A DNA stretch of 8,534 nt, from positions 1 through 8,534 of the forward strand of contig JAMOAF010000774.1 in NCBI GenBank assembly GCA_023621895.1, in the 5' to 3' direction. The position numbers and the translations under genes are program-made. Shown in pieces: positions 1 to 6,520 of the stretch. How positions within the stretch are numbered: the first letter of the stretch is position 1; every line of letters starts with the position of its first letter. Source of the stretch: Planctomycetota bacterium (GTDB lineage: Bacteria; Planctomycetota; Planctomycetia; Pirellulales; Thermoguttaceae). The notes beneath the pieces are model-generated. The model saw only the letters and a list, made by a program, of their open reading frames with translations, did no database searches and was not told where the DNA came from.

Positions 1-2225
1 AACAGAACCTTGCCGCCGGCCACGGCGATGGTCGTATTGAGGATCACTCCGCCGCGATAACGCCATTTGAGCTCGCCGCTCGTTGCAGCCAACGCGAACA
101 AATCATCGCTGCACACCTTTTCCGTGCCCGCGCCCGACGTGGCGTCGTACCAGCTTTTCCCGCCCCAGAAATCGGTGTACGGCGCGCCCTTCTTGACGCT
201 GCTGCCGTAAAGGAACTTGCCGGCCTGGGCGACATAACCCCATTCGTGTGTGGCGCGCAATCCAGCATCGGCCAAGGAGAGCGTGCGGATCACTTCGCCG
301 GTTTGCGCCGAAATCACCCAGCAGCGGTCCTTGATCGCGACATACAGGTGATACGGGTCGGCACACCAGTTTCCCGCGTCACGCGGCATGTTCACTCGCC
401 GCAAGGCCGGGATTTCGAGCGACCACAAGACTGCCCCGTTGTAAGAATCGAGCGCGGCGATCCGGTTCATGCCCTGGTGGAATAACCGTCCGTTGATGGC
501 CAACGGCGCCGGCATGCGCGGGTTGCGGTCAAGCCCAAAATCTCCGCCCGGCCTGCCGAGCCATTGCACTTCGAGCCGATCCGTGCTGGTGACGCCCTGC
601 AAGTCTTCCTGGCCGTTGGCGGAATTGCCGGCATCGCCGTACTGGTGAGTCCACGCGCCCGTGCCCGGCGGCAATTCGCGTCGGGCAACCACCCACCCGC
701 CCAGGCTGGTTTCCACGAAGTCCCAGTGGGCCTTCGTCTTGCCGAGCCAATCCTCCACGCGGCCTTGGGCATCGGCCAAAGAGGCGGCGCGCAGCGGCCC
801 GAGGCAGGCCACGCCGCCGGCAGGTTGGAGGAGGGGAATCACCTGGCTGGCCGTGGCGGGCAGTTCGCCACTGACGATCCCGTCTTCCGCCACGATCAAG
901 TTGGCGAACGATTGCGGAAACGGCAGACGATCGGCTGCCGCCGCGTGGTGCAGCGTAATCCGCGAGCCATAGGCGCCCGCCTTGCCCAACGCCGCCCGAG
1001 CCCGCTCAATCCGGTTGCAATCATTGTCCACGCCGACAACGATCAAGTCGCTTCGCCTGACGAGTTCGTAAGCGAGTTGCCCGTCACGGCAGCCGAGGAC
1101 CAGGCAGTATCCCCGGGTGATACGCGTGGCGGAGAGAATTTCTTGGGCGGCCTGGCGGCAGCGTTGGCCGCGCTCATCGGATGCGTAGGGAGACGGGAGA
1201 TCTGGTACCCGCGCAACGGTGTAATTCAAGGCATTGTCCAGTTCAAACACTTCGCTGATCGAGGCTGGCTGCCCGGGCTGGTTTGCTCGAATGCGATACT
1301 GGCAGCGAGCCTTGGGTTCCAGCCCGGCCAACGTGATTTGATGCGACGTTTTCAATGCGGCATCCCGCGCCTGCCGGTCCCACTTCTCCTCGAGGCCATA
1401 CTCGACGATGCTCTCGCAAGGTTCGTCCGTCTCCCAGGCGACGACCACCGCGTCGGGGGCGATAAACCGCGCACAGGGCGGTACGCGAAACGCCAGAGGC
1501 CGGGGAATCTGGGTTTCGGTGGCCGCGAAGCGCGACTCGATCTCTGCGGGCTCCAACACCCGACCGTGCAGCACAACCTCGTGAATCCTGCCCTGCGCCC
1601 GGTAGAACTCGTTGTCGTCGCGGTAGGCGCCAATCGTCAGGAGGGCTGTGGGCGGATAGTCAATGTCCCCGCGTTGGTTTGTCGCAGTGGCCTCAAGCTT
1701 TCCGTTCACGTACAACTTCATCGCTTGCCCGTCATACGTGCCGGCGACGTGATACCATTGCCCCTTTTGGAACGGCGTGGCGCCCTTGAGATACGTGAGC
1801 CGGCCGGAGGCCGACACGGCGAAACTGAAATGGGTTTCGTCGTATCCCAACAGCCAGCCTTTCTCGAAGCTGCCGTTGTCCTGGAAATAGCCGGCGATCC
1901 CGCCCCAGGCCAGACCGGCGTCCAACGACACCCAGGCTTCAATCGAAAGCTCCCGCGCTGGGAGGTCGGCGGCTTGAACGTTTGGGACGTCAACGCTGTT
2001 CGCTTCGCTGTCGAGTGCCAGCGCGGCGAAGGGTCCTTGCGTCAGGCGTATTTCTCCTTGAATCGAGCCGTCGTGCTTTCCTGCCCGATCGACCACCGTC
2101 ACCCCGTTGACCTGGTTGGCATCAAACGTCCACCAGCCCAATGGCTGGGCGGCGGCATGGCCGCCGACTGCCAACAGAAGGACCAGGGCCGCCAGAAGCA
2201 CGCCCGCCGCACTTGACCGCAACAT
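1..2225 (-). CDS. LamG / FN3-like / methyltransferase-like / PQQ beta-propeller exported protein (C-terminus cut by window edge)
   Basis: The frame is open for 741 codons from ATG 2225 to the left edge with no stop, so the C-terminus lies outside the window. The start is supported by GGAG 8 bases upstream and by a Sec-type signal peptide (residues 1-26, hydrophobic LLAALVLLLAV, then AAA). Residues about 28-235 look like a LamG/concanavalin-like jelly roll (LSIEAWVS, GQWYHVAGTYDG, LYVNGKLEAT, LTIGAYRDD). Residues about 245-330 resemble the FN3-like N-terminal domain of purple acid phosphatases (VVAWETDEPCESIVEYG). Residues about 372-515 resemble a Rossmann SAM-methyltransferase: VLGCRDGQL at 376-384 in the glycine-loop position, VGVDND at 397-402, NLIVAEDG at 442-449. 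From about 525 onward, PQQ-type propeller blades appear (IAALDSYNGAVLW, CWVISAQTGEVI, DDLFALAATSGELKW). It is the last visible gene of the leftward train. Substrate and catalytic activity cannot be inferred; the methyltransferase-like fold may only be structural. The architecture is seen with good confidence; the domain names rest on recalled family patterns. Confidence 0.85.
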   Translation of the reverse strand, partial: MLRSSAAGVLLAALVLLLAVGGHAAAQPLGWWTFDANQVNGVTVVDRAGKHDGSIQGEIRLTQGPFAALALDSEANSVDVPNVQAADLPARELSIEAWVSLDAGLAWGGIAGYFQDNGSFEKGWLLGYDETHFSFAVSASGRLTYLKGATPFQKGQWYHVAGTYDGQAMKLYVNGKLEATATNQRGDIDYPPTALLTIGAYRDDNEFYRAQGRIHEVVLHGRVLEPAEIESRFAATETQIPRPLAFRVPPCARFIAPDAVVVAWETDEPCESIVEYGLEEKWDRQARDAALKTSHQITLAGLEPKARCQYRIRANQPGQPASISEVFELDNALNYTVARVPDLPSPYASDERGQRCRQAAQEILSATRITRGYCLVLGCRDGQLAYELVRRSDLIVVGVDNDCNRIERARAALGKAGAYGSRITLHHAAAADRLPFPQSFANLIVAEDGIVSGELPATASQVIPLLQPAGGVACLGPLRAASLADAQGRVEDWLGKTKAHWDFVETSLGGWVVARRELPPGTGAWTHQYGDAGNSANGQEDLQGVTSTDRLEVQWLGRPGGDFGLDRNPRMPAPLAINGRLFHQGMNRIAALDSYNGAVLWSLEIPALRRVNMPRDAGNWCADPYHLYVAIKDRCWVISAQTGEVIRTLSLADAGLRATHEWGYVAQAGKFLYGSSVKKGAPYTDFWGGKSWYDATSGAGTEKVCSDDLFALAATSGELKWRYRGGVILNTTIAVAGGKVL

Positions 2226-2303
2226 GACAGTTCTCCACAAGAGCAAGTAATCGGTGGAAGACCGAACCAGCCGTGTCGCCAAGGGGAGTGTCGTGAACGT
2301 CGC

Positions 2304-3010
2304 CTACGGAATCGTCCACGGCGGCAGCCCGGGCTGACCGCGCACCAGCGTGTTGGCCTCCTCGTCGCCGGGGCATTCTTCCTTCACGGGATCCCACTTC
2401 AGCTTGCGGCCCAACAGACAGGCGATGTAGGCCAACTGCACCACGGTGCTCGAACGATGGCCCACTTCGGCGTCTTCCAGCGTCTGGAGCTCGCGCGCTC
2501 GCACGCATTCGATGAAGTCGGTCTTCTCGTTCCGCAGGAGGAAGGGAAAGTCCTCGAACTTGACGTCGGCCGAGAGGATCGACTTGGGCTCCGCCTCAAT
2601 CCGGTTGGGGGCGCGCCAGGCGCGGACCCAGCCCTCGGTCCCCTCGAAGAGCATGTACGACTCGCCTCCTTCAGCAAGGCCAGATCCCATTGGTTCTTCT
2701 TCGCCACGGCCGCCGCACTCGGGTTGCCCTCGATGGCCAGTCGCCAGCGATCGACGTCGCACAGGGCCACGGTTTGACAATAGCCGGAGCGCAGGAAGAC
2801 CGACATGTTCGCGTGGACGGCCTGTCGCCCCAGGCCGATGAAGCCGATGCCGATGCGGTTGCTGGGCGCCACTTTCCCGTCGGCTCCCAAGGCCGAGCCG
2901 GGCACGAACCTGGGCAGCGCCAATCCGCTGCCCAAGGCCATGGCGGCGTTGCGCAGGAAGCCGCGGCGCGTGACTCTGCCGGCGCTTGAAGTCGTAGTGA
3001 CAGGTTGCAT
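2304..3010 (-). pseudogene. Gfo/Idh/MocA-type oxidoreductase, core deleted, ends out of frame
   Basis: Family members are NAD(P)-dependent sugar or inositol dehydrogenases; the planctomycete forms usually carry a Tat leader and are about 430 residues long. The start at ATG 3010 has AGGGAG upstream. Residues 1-116 are in one frame: Tat motif TRRGFLRNA (14-22), nucleotide-binding GFIGLGRQ (56-63) and LCDVD (83-87). From about 2669 the homology continues in another frame to the TAG at 2304-2306. This part has a typical Gfo/Idh C-terminus: MLFEGTEGWVRAWR, IEAEPKSIL, DFIECVRARELQ, EVGHRSSTVVQL, LGRKLKWDP, GDEEAN and a final PWTIP. Missing are roughly 200 central residues, including the EKP-type catalytic segment and the substrate domain. 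An internal deletion with junction near 2660-2680 explains both the loss and the frame change. It follows the lyase remnant by 35 bases. It cannot make a working dehydrogenase unless the junction is an assembly error. Confidence 0.8.
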
Positions 3011-3045
3011 GGTGTTCTCCCTTCTGACCTGTGGCGTGTGAATCG

Positions 3046-3510
3046 CTATTTCTTCGCCGCCGGGCAATACGAAAGCATGGCCGGCCGATGGTAGGCCTGG
3101 GCGCACATCGCAATGTCGCTGCGATAGATCCGGTCCTGCATCAGACACACGCGGCGATCGCACGCGGGAACGGCCGAGAAGTGGATACGCAACCGGCCCG
3201 TCGCGGTGAACTCGAGCAATTCCTCGCGCCAGTCGCTCAGCAAATCGACGGGCACGAAACTGTGGTAACCATGACGCGGAATCGACCATTGGCCCGCGCC
3301 GCGGGACTTCCTGATTGTTCGGCCGAAGATCAACTCTCTTTGCAGATCGGCGTCCCAATAGATCGTCGTCCGGCGGTAGCTCCAATCCGTTGGCCTCGTC
3401 GGCCAGCGGGCCGGTGAAACGTTCAGTCGTGCCGTCGAGCGTGAGCCACGGTCCGAGCGCGACGGGCGTCTTCCGCAGATCGATTTCGTGCACGGCCAAG
3501 TGGTCCGCTC
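3046..3510 (-). pseudogene. C-terminal remnant of a rhamnogalacturonan lyase-like protein (family PL11-like)
   Basis: Only the C-terminal part survives. From about 3505 to 3362 one frame reads HLAVHEIDL, ALGPWLTLDGTTERFTGPLADE and ELPPDDD. At 3361 the homology moves to the neighbouring frame: YWDADLQRELIFG, DLLSDWREELLEF, LRIHFSAVP, RRVCLMQDRIYRSDIAM, AYHRPAMLSY, ending at the TAG at 3046-3048. The order WDGD-like, LGDWREE-like, LRIYTTT-like, LMQDPxYR-like, PP-x-x-SY matches the end of family 11 rhamnogalacturonan lyases as I know them; these cleave the rhamnose-galacturonate backbone of pectin RG-I. The assignment is from motif memory, not a search. One extra base, or two missing, at 3361 breaks the frame. 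The N-terminal catalytic propeller is absent, replaced by the isomerase remnant upstream. Alternative: another FG-GAP/propeller protein with the same end. Confidence 0.6.
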
Positions 3511-3939
3511 GCCTTGGCCCAGAGCCACGCATTGGTTGCCCACGGTATCCTTGACGTGTACGTGCACGACACGCTCGACAACCGCCCGGAGGGTGGCTAC
3601 TTCGTCGCTGCCGGCGTGGTGCACATTCGCGGTATCGTAGTTGATTCCCAGCCACTTCGAGCGCGACAGCCCCAGGAGTCTCTTGAGCCCTTCGGCCGTG
3701 ACCGAAAAGGTGCCGTGGGGCTCGATGGCCTGCGGCTCAACGTAATTGTAGCCGGCTCGGTGGATTCGCTCCAGCGCCTCGCGCAAAGACCGTTTCCGGA
3801 AACTGACCGTTCCGCAGCCGATCTTGACCGGCCATCTTTCCGCCGATGCCGCTGGCAGACGGCCGCCCACAGCGGCGGTCGTGACCGCCCCCAGCGCTGC
3901 CGCGAGCACTTCGCGCCGCGTTAGACTCTCGGTTCGTAC

Positions 3940-3962
3940 GATGCGCGCGCCACGCGCGCATC
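3940..3962. repeat. Perfect 10-bp palindrome, REP-like
   Basis: Arms GATGCGCGCG (3940-3949) and CGCGCGCATC (3953-3962) are exact reverse complements with a 3-base loop CCA. It lies inside the N-terminal extension of the isomerase reading frame. TTCGTACG (3933-3940) and TTCGTAGG (3963-3970) lead into this hairpin and the next one, suggesting a repeated unit. Confidence 0.7.
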
Positions 3963-3965
3963 TTC

Positions 3966-3992
3966 GTAGGACGGATTGCCAATCCGTCCCAC
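3966..3992. repeat. Palindrome around GGACGGATT, REP-like
   Basis: GGACGGATT (3969 is the extra G; core arm 3969-3977 with A3968 unpaired) pairs with AATCCGTCC (3981-3989) around GCC, and GT/AC extends the stem past one mismatch. Read on the minus strand it encodes TDWQSVLRR, a peptide I recall from spurious or extended planctomycete ORFs. I believe it is a dispersed element, but only one copy is in this window. Confidence 0.65.
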
Positions 3993-4165
3993 TTTGGTTG
4001 TGGCTGTCAGGCCGCGTTAGGCTGAGCCCCTCGATTTCACCACAACGATGCACGCTCATCGAATCACCTCCAGCGTCATTCTTCTACACAGAATCGGTTT
4101 GCACTTGATGCCGTTGTTGTCGGAAGCCGGGATTGACACCACCGTTTCTTGTAATGCCGGTTCGA

Positions 4166-5050
4166 TCAAGGGACGCGGGGTGCCGCGCAGCGCACCACGA
4201 AGTCCACGATCGGCGCGGGGTCCTTCAGCGAATGCGGATGGTGGCCCACGCCCGGCTTGTGGATGACCGTGATCTGGCCGCCCAACTGCTTGTAGCGTGC
4301 TTCCAGGATGGCGGTATTCTCCGCGACCGGGACGACGTCGTCGGCATCGCCCACCACGTGCAGCAGCGGGATTCCGGCGCGGGCCAGGGGTTCCAGGTTG
4401 TCGACCGGGTTGCCGCGGTACTCGGCGAGCCGCTCCTCGGTCAATCCGTAGCTCTTCAGCCAGGCGGCGAAGAACCGCGCCGTGCTTTCGCTGGTGCCCT
4501 TGCGTCGGGCCCAACTGCGAATGTCGCACACCGGCGCATCGGCGTAGATGCAGGCGACCTTGTCGGGATTCGCGGCCGCCCAGTTGTAGATGTACAAGCC
4601 GCCGCGGCTCATGCCTTCCAACGCCACGCGCCGGGCCAATCCGTGCCGCGTGGTCAGTTCCTGATAGAAGGCATTCCAATGCGCGACGGCTGCGGGATTC
4701 CCGAACAGTTCCACGACATCCATGTACGCCAGGTGGAACCCGCGGGCCAACAAGGCCAGATCGGCCTGCGGCTCGTGACCGAAGAACCGCGCCCGCCAGA
4801 TCCAGGGCTTGCCCGGAGCCGCCGTCTTGGGCGTGACGAGGATACACGGGCGTGCGTCGCACGAGAAATCGTAGCGGTCGTACCCGTTCCATTGACTCTT
4901 GGTGCCGGGAAACGGGTCCGGATCGGCAGCCCTCGCTACAAGGGGCACGACCGCCAGCGACAGAAACAGCAGCAGCCCACACCGGACGCGCTTCTCGCCA
5001 GGGCGCCGCGAGCGGTGCCAACTCCCGGCTGAGTCGCAGGATGTGCTCAT
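4166..5050 (-). CDS. Exported alpha/beta hydrolase (serine esterase/peptidase-like)
   Basis: The protein has 294 residues and appears complete. ATG 5050 is chosen over an upstream in-frame ATG at 5149 because AGGAG lies 8 bases before it and a signal peptide follows (hydrophobic CGLLLFLSLAVVPLVARA at about 24-41, cleavage near A-R-A-A). The mature part has alpha/beta-hydrolase hallmarks: nucleophile elbow G-M-S-R-G-G at 146-151 with Ser148, a late acidic turn HVVGDADDVVP at 231-241 (Asp235 or a neighbouring Asp as the acid) and GVGHHPH at 267-273 for the histidine. YIYNWAAANPDKVACIYADAPVCD and PGVGHHPHSLKDPAPIVDF match a family I recall beside glycan-degradation genes in planctomycetes and Bacteroidetes. 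The substrate is unknown; removal of an ester substituent from a polysaccharide is a plausible guess. It starts 11 bases after the ceramidase-like gene, so the two are probably cotranscribed from the promoter near 6140. No truncation is visible. Confidence 0.88.
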   Translation of the reverse strand: MSTSCDSAGSWHRSRRPGEKRVRCGLLLFLSLAVVPLVARAADPDPFPGTKSQWNGYDRYDFSCDARPCILVTPKTAAPGKPWIWRARFFGHEPQADLALLARGFHLAYMDVVELFGNPAAVAHWNAFYQELTTRHGLARRVALEGMSRGGLYIYNWAAANPDKVACIYADAPVCDIRSWARRKGTSESTARFFAAWLKSYGLTEERLAEYRGNPVDNLEPLARAGIPLLHVVGDADDVVPVAENTAILEARYKQLGGQITVIHKPGVGHHPHSLKDPAPIVDFVVRCAAPRVP

Positions 5051-5061
5051 GATTTCTTCTC

Positions 5062-6045
5062 CTATGCGCGGCAGGAAACGGCAGAAATTGGGTCGGGTCT
5101 CATTTGCCGGTAACGGAGATGCGGCGACGGGTCGCCCGCCACTCCGCACAGCCCCACGATCGTGACGTCCCGGCCGGATTTTTCCTGGAGCATTTCGCGG
5201 GTCGGGCCCCAGTAGTCGGAGGAGAGCAGGCGGTTGTTTTCCACCTCTTGCGACGGGCAGGAAACGTTGACGACGATCGCCAGCAGTTTGTCGCCGGTGT
5301 CCCGGAAGAACCTCGTGTTGACGTCATGATCCTCCATCCCTTCGAGGGCGCGGAAATGGGGGACGTTGGTCGGCCCGTACATGACAGCCGTGCCATCGGC
5401 GTAGACGGCCCTGCGGTTGTAGGCGACAACGGCATGGCCCAGGCCAGCAGAGAACCTGGCCGGCCTTCGTGCATTCCACGCCTGCTGGGCGGCAGCGCCG
5501 ATCCTGGCGGCGGCGAATTTGACGTAGTCCGACGGAACTTGTACGCCCTCCTGTTGCTTGAACTGCCCGTCCCTGGTGGGCGGAGCGGAATGGGTGTGCG
5601 TGGCGGCGACGATCAGCTTGCCGACGTCGAATCCCGGCAGTTGCTGCTGAACTGCTGCGCGGATCGGCAGCAGAATGCTGGCCCGCACGGCGCCGGTGTC
5701 CACGCTGATGATGATTGCCGAATCCAAAGGCTTGTCGCCGTCGCGCGATTCCAGCGCCAGGACATTGGCCGTCAAGGGGTATTCGGCCCCTTGCGACACG
5801 CGGGGCGAAAACTGGCCCGCGAGAAACGGCGGCATGTCCGGCGTAATATCACAACTGGCCGCGCCGACGTGCAACGTCGCGGCCTGGGCATGCGCCGCGG
5901 AAAGAACCGCGACGATCACGAACAGGCAAGGGAAAATGCGCTCGTTCGCTCCCACGATCCTGGCGTAGCTGGTGGCCGTGAACGCCGAGGCGGTCCCGGC
6001 CGAAGCCGTCTTCAAGAACTGGCGGCGTGAAGCAGGAAAACTCAT
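5062..6045 (-). CDS. Chimeric, C-terminally truncated neutral ceramidase-like protein with a Gfo/Idh Tat leader
   Basis: The ORF is uninterrupted at 327 codons, with ATG 6045 and GGAAG 9 bases upstream. Residues 1-37 (SRRQFLKTA, SYARIVGANERI) are the Tat leader and start of a Gfo/Idh oxidoreductase, not a ceramidase. At about 5934 it joins in frame to a second, Sec-type signal (LFVIVAVLSAAHAQA, 41-55). A neutral/alkaline ceramidase N-terminal domain follows: VGAASCDITP (60-69), IISVDTGAV, ATHTHSAP (148-155, with His150/His152 in the zinc-site position of the family), PSQEVENNRLLSSDYWG, CGVAGDPSPHLRYR (300-313). The family normally continues well past this point; here homology ends near 5103 and a 13-residue tail leads to the stop. 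The C-terminal metal-site residues of the family would be lost. The family cleaves ceramide amides, but planctomycete members in sugar loci may act on other substrates. It is first behind the promoter and 11 bases upstream of the hydrolase. Whether it is expressed or a dead gene cannot be told. Confidence 0.75.
   Translation of the reverse strand: MSFPASRRQFLKTASAGTASAFTATSYARIVGANERIFPCLFVIVAVLSAAHAQAATLHVGAASCDITPDMPPFLAGQFSPRVSQGAEYPLTANVLALESRDGDKPLDSAIIISVDTGAVRASILLPIRAAVQQQLPGFDVGKLIVAATHTHSAPPTRDGQFKQQEGVQVPSDYVKFAAARIGAAAQQAWNARRPARFSAGLGHAVVAYNRRAVYADGTAVMYGPTNVPHFRALEGMEDHDVNTRFFRDTGDKLLAIVVNVSCPSQEVENNRLLSSDYWGPTREMLQEKSGRDVTIVGLCGVAGDPSPHLRYRQMRPDPISAVSCRA
5086..5101 (-). repeat. 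16-base motif, copy 1 (inverted relative to 6391-6406)
   Basis: GACCCGACCCAATTTC reads on the minus strand here and on the plus strand at 6391-6406. It starts within two bases of where ceramidase homology ends and lies in an imperfect hairpin with CGGCA/TGCCG arms. A chance 16-base match in a window of this size is unlikely. The motif resembles the short repeats found near REP-associated transposases, which is an impression and not a database match. Confidence 0.5.
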
Positions 6046-6128
6046 GAAAGTGCTTCCGGTGGTAGTGGGTGAGCAGGTGCGCGCACAGGGACGACCCGCG
6101 GCAAGCAGCCGTTGAGCCAAACGCGGCT

Positions 6129-6158
6129 ATTGTAGACCGAGCCGGACCGATCGATCAA
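6129..6158 (-). promoter_or_regulatory. Sigma-70-like promoter for the leftward gene train
   Basis: On the minus strand TTGATC (6158-6153, 4 of 6 to consensus) is followed after 18 bases by TACAAT (6134-6129, 5 of 6). Transcription would begin near 6122, leaving a leader of about 75 bases before ATG 6045. No other comparably good promoter was noticed between the tightly spaced genes down to 2225, so this one may drive the whole train. Confidence 0.5.
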
Positions 6159-6520
6159 CCTTTCGGTCGGGCACGGTCCTGCCATCGCCTTGTTTTGACA
6201 AAGCTGAGCAGACAACGCATCGACTCCTGACCACCTCGATCGGCCCCGGCCAGACGCCGTAGGTGCAGGCGGAAATCAAGGTGAGCCGAAACGGAAGACG
6301 GATTGCCTGAGGTGGAGGCTCGCGTTTACGCCCCCCTCCCAAAAACAAGGCCCGTCCAGATCGACGCGTACGATGACGTGCCGCCTTGGGGACCCGACCC
6401 AATTTCCGACATCGTCCAGGCCAAGAGTTGGGGTTGCGATGAGTGAGCGGAGCGGCGCTCGATGCCGATGCGTAGAGGCCATCCAGGTTCTTGCCGATGC
6501 TTTTTCTCCTTGCCAGGCAA
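6159..6520. other. Region without a recognisable gene
   Basis: Between the promoter and the glycoside hydrolase remnant I see no reading frame with family-like sequence on either strand. Overlapping ORFs here are arginine- and serine-rich translations typical of high-GC noncoding DNA. The only structure noted is the second copy of the 16-base motif. It may be what is left after deletion of the gene that supplied the Gfo/Idh leader or the 3' end of the glycoside hydrolase. Confidence 0.5.
6391..6406 (+). repeat. 16-base motif, copy 2
   Basis: Exact copy of the motif at 5086-5101 in the opposite orientation, GACCCGACCCAATTTC, in otherwise featureless DNA. The pair brackets the ceramidase chimera and its promoter. 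Confidence 0.5.

Larger units (their letters stand above)
3915..4023. repeat. Near-identical 13-base direct repeats bracketing two palindromes
   Basis: GCCGCGTTAGACT (3915-3927) and GCCGCGTTAGGCT (4011-4023) differ at one base and start exactly 96 bases apart, a multiple of three. On the minus strand they encode SLTR twice, the second copy being part of the Tat motif SLTRRE. Between them lie the two hairpins listed below. The arrangement looks like an in-frame insertion of a palindromic element with a duplicated target, but this is inference from one copy. Confidence 0.5.
3502..4059 (-). pseudogene. Tat-exported sugar phosphate isomerase/epimerase (xylose-isomerase-like TIM barrel), middle deleted and 3' end fused to lyase remnant
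   Basis: ATG 4059 is preceded by a near-perfect Shine-Dalgarno (GGAGGTGA, 7 bases away). The Tat motif TRREVLAAALGA is only at residues 47-58, because about 40 residues are contributed by a palindrome-rich insert. Recognisable family pieces are KIGCGTVSFRKRSL and RAGYNYVEPQ (about 79-110), then abruptly IEPHGTFSVTAEGLKRLL (112-129), KWLGINYDTAN (135-145) and VVHVHVKDTVG (164-174), ending QCVALGQGE. In full-length relatives about 130 residues of barrel separate VEPQ from IEPHGTF, so an in-frame internal deletion near 3729 is inferred. After GERT (about 3502-3510) the homology switches, with a frame change, to the lyase remnant. The continuous reading frame runs on to 3046 as a 337-residue chimera, so a short fusion protein could still be made, but half of the TIM barrel is missing. 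Confidence 0.75.

Noticed and set aside
564..2216. 550-codon plus-strand open frame
   Set aside because: It is antisense to the LamG/PQQ protein, has no recognisable domain, and its composition fits a high-GC shadow frame.
3915..4023. CRISPR-like array from the spaced palindromes
   Set aside because: There are only two imperfect 13-base repeats, the hairpins differ in sequence, and there are no cas genes.
4133..5032. 299-codon plus-strand frame and a 321-codon minus-strand frame over the hydrolase
   Set aside because: Both overlap the hydrolase with its signal peptide, nucleophile elbow and ribosome site, and their translations show no family pattern.
5104..6030. 308-codon plus-strand frame
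   Set aside because: Antisense shadow of the ceramidase-like gene.
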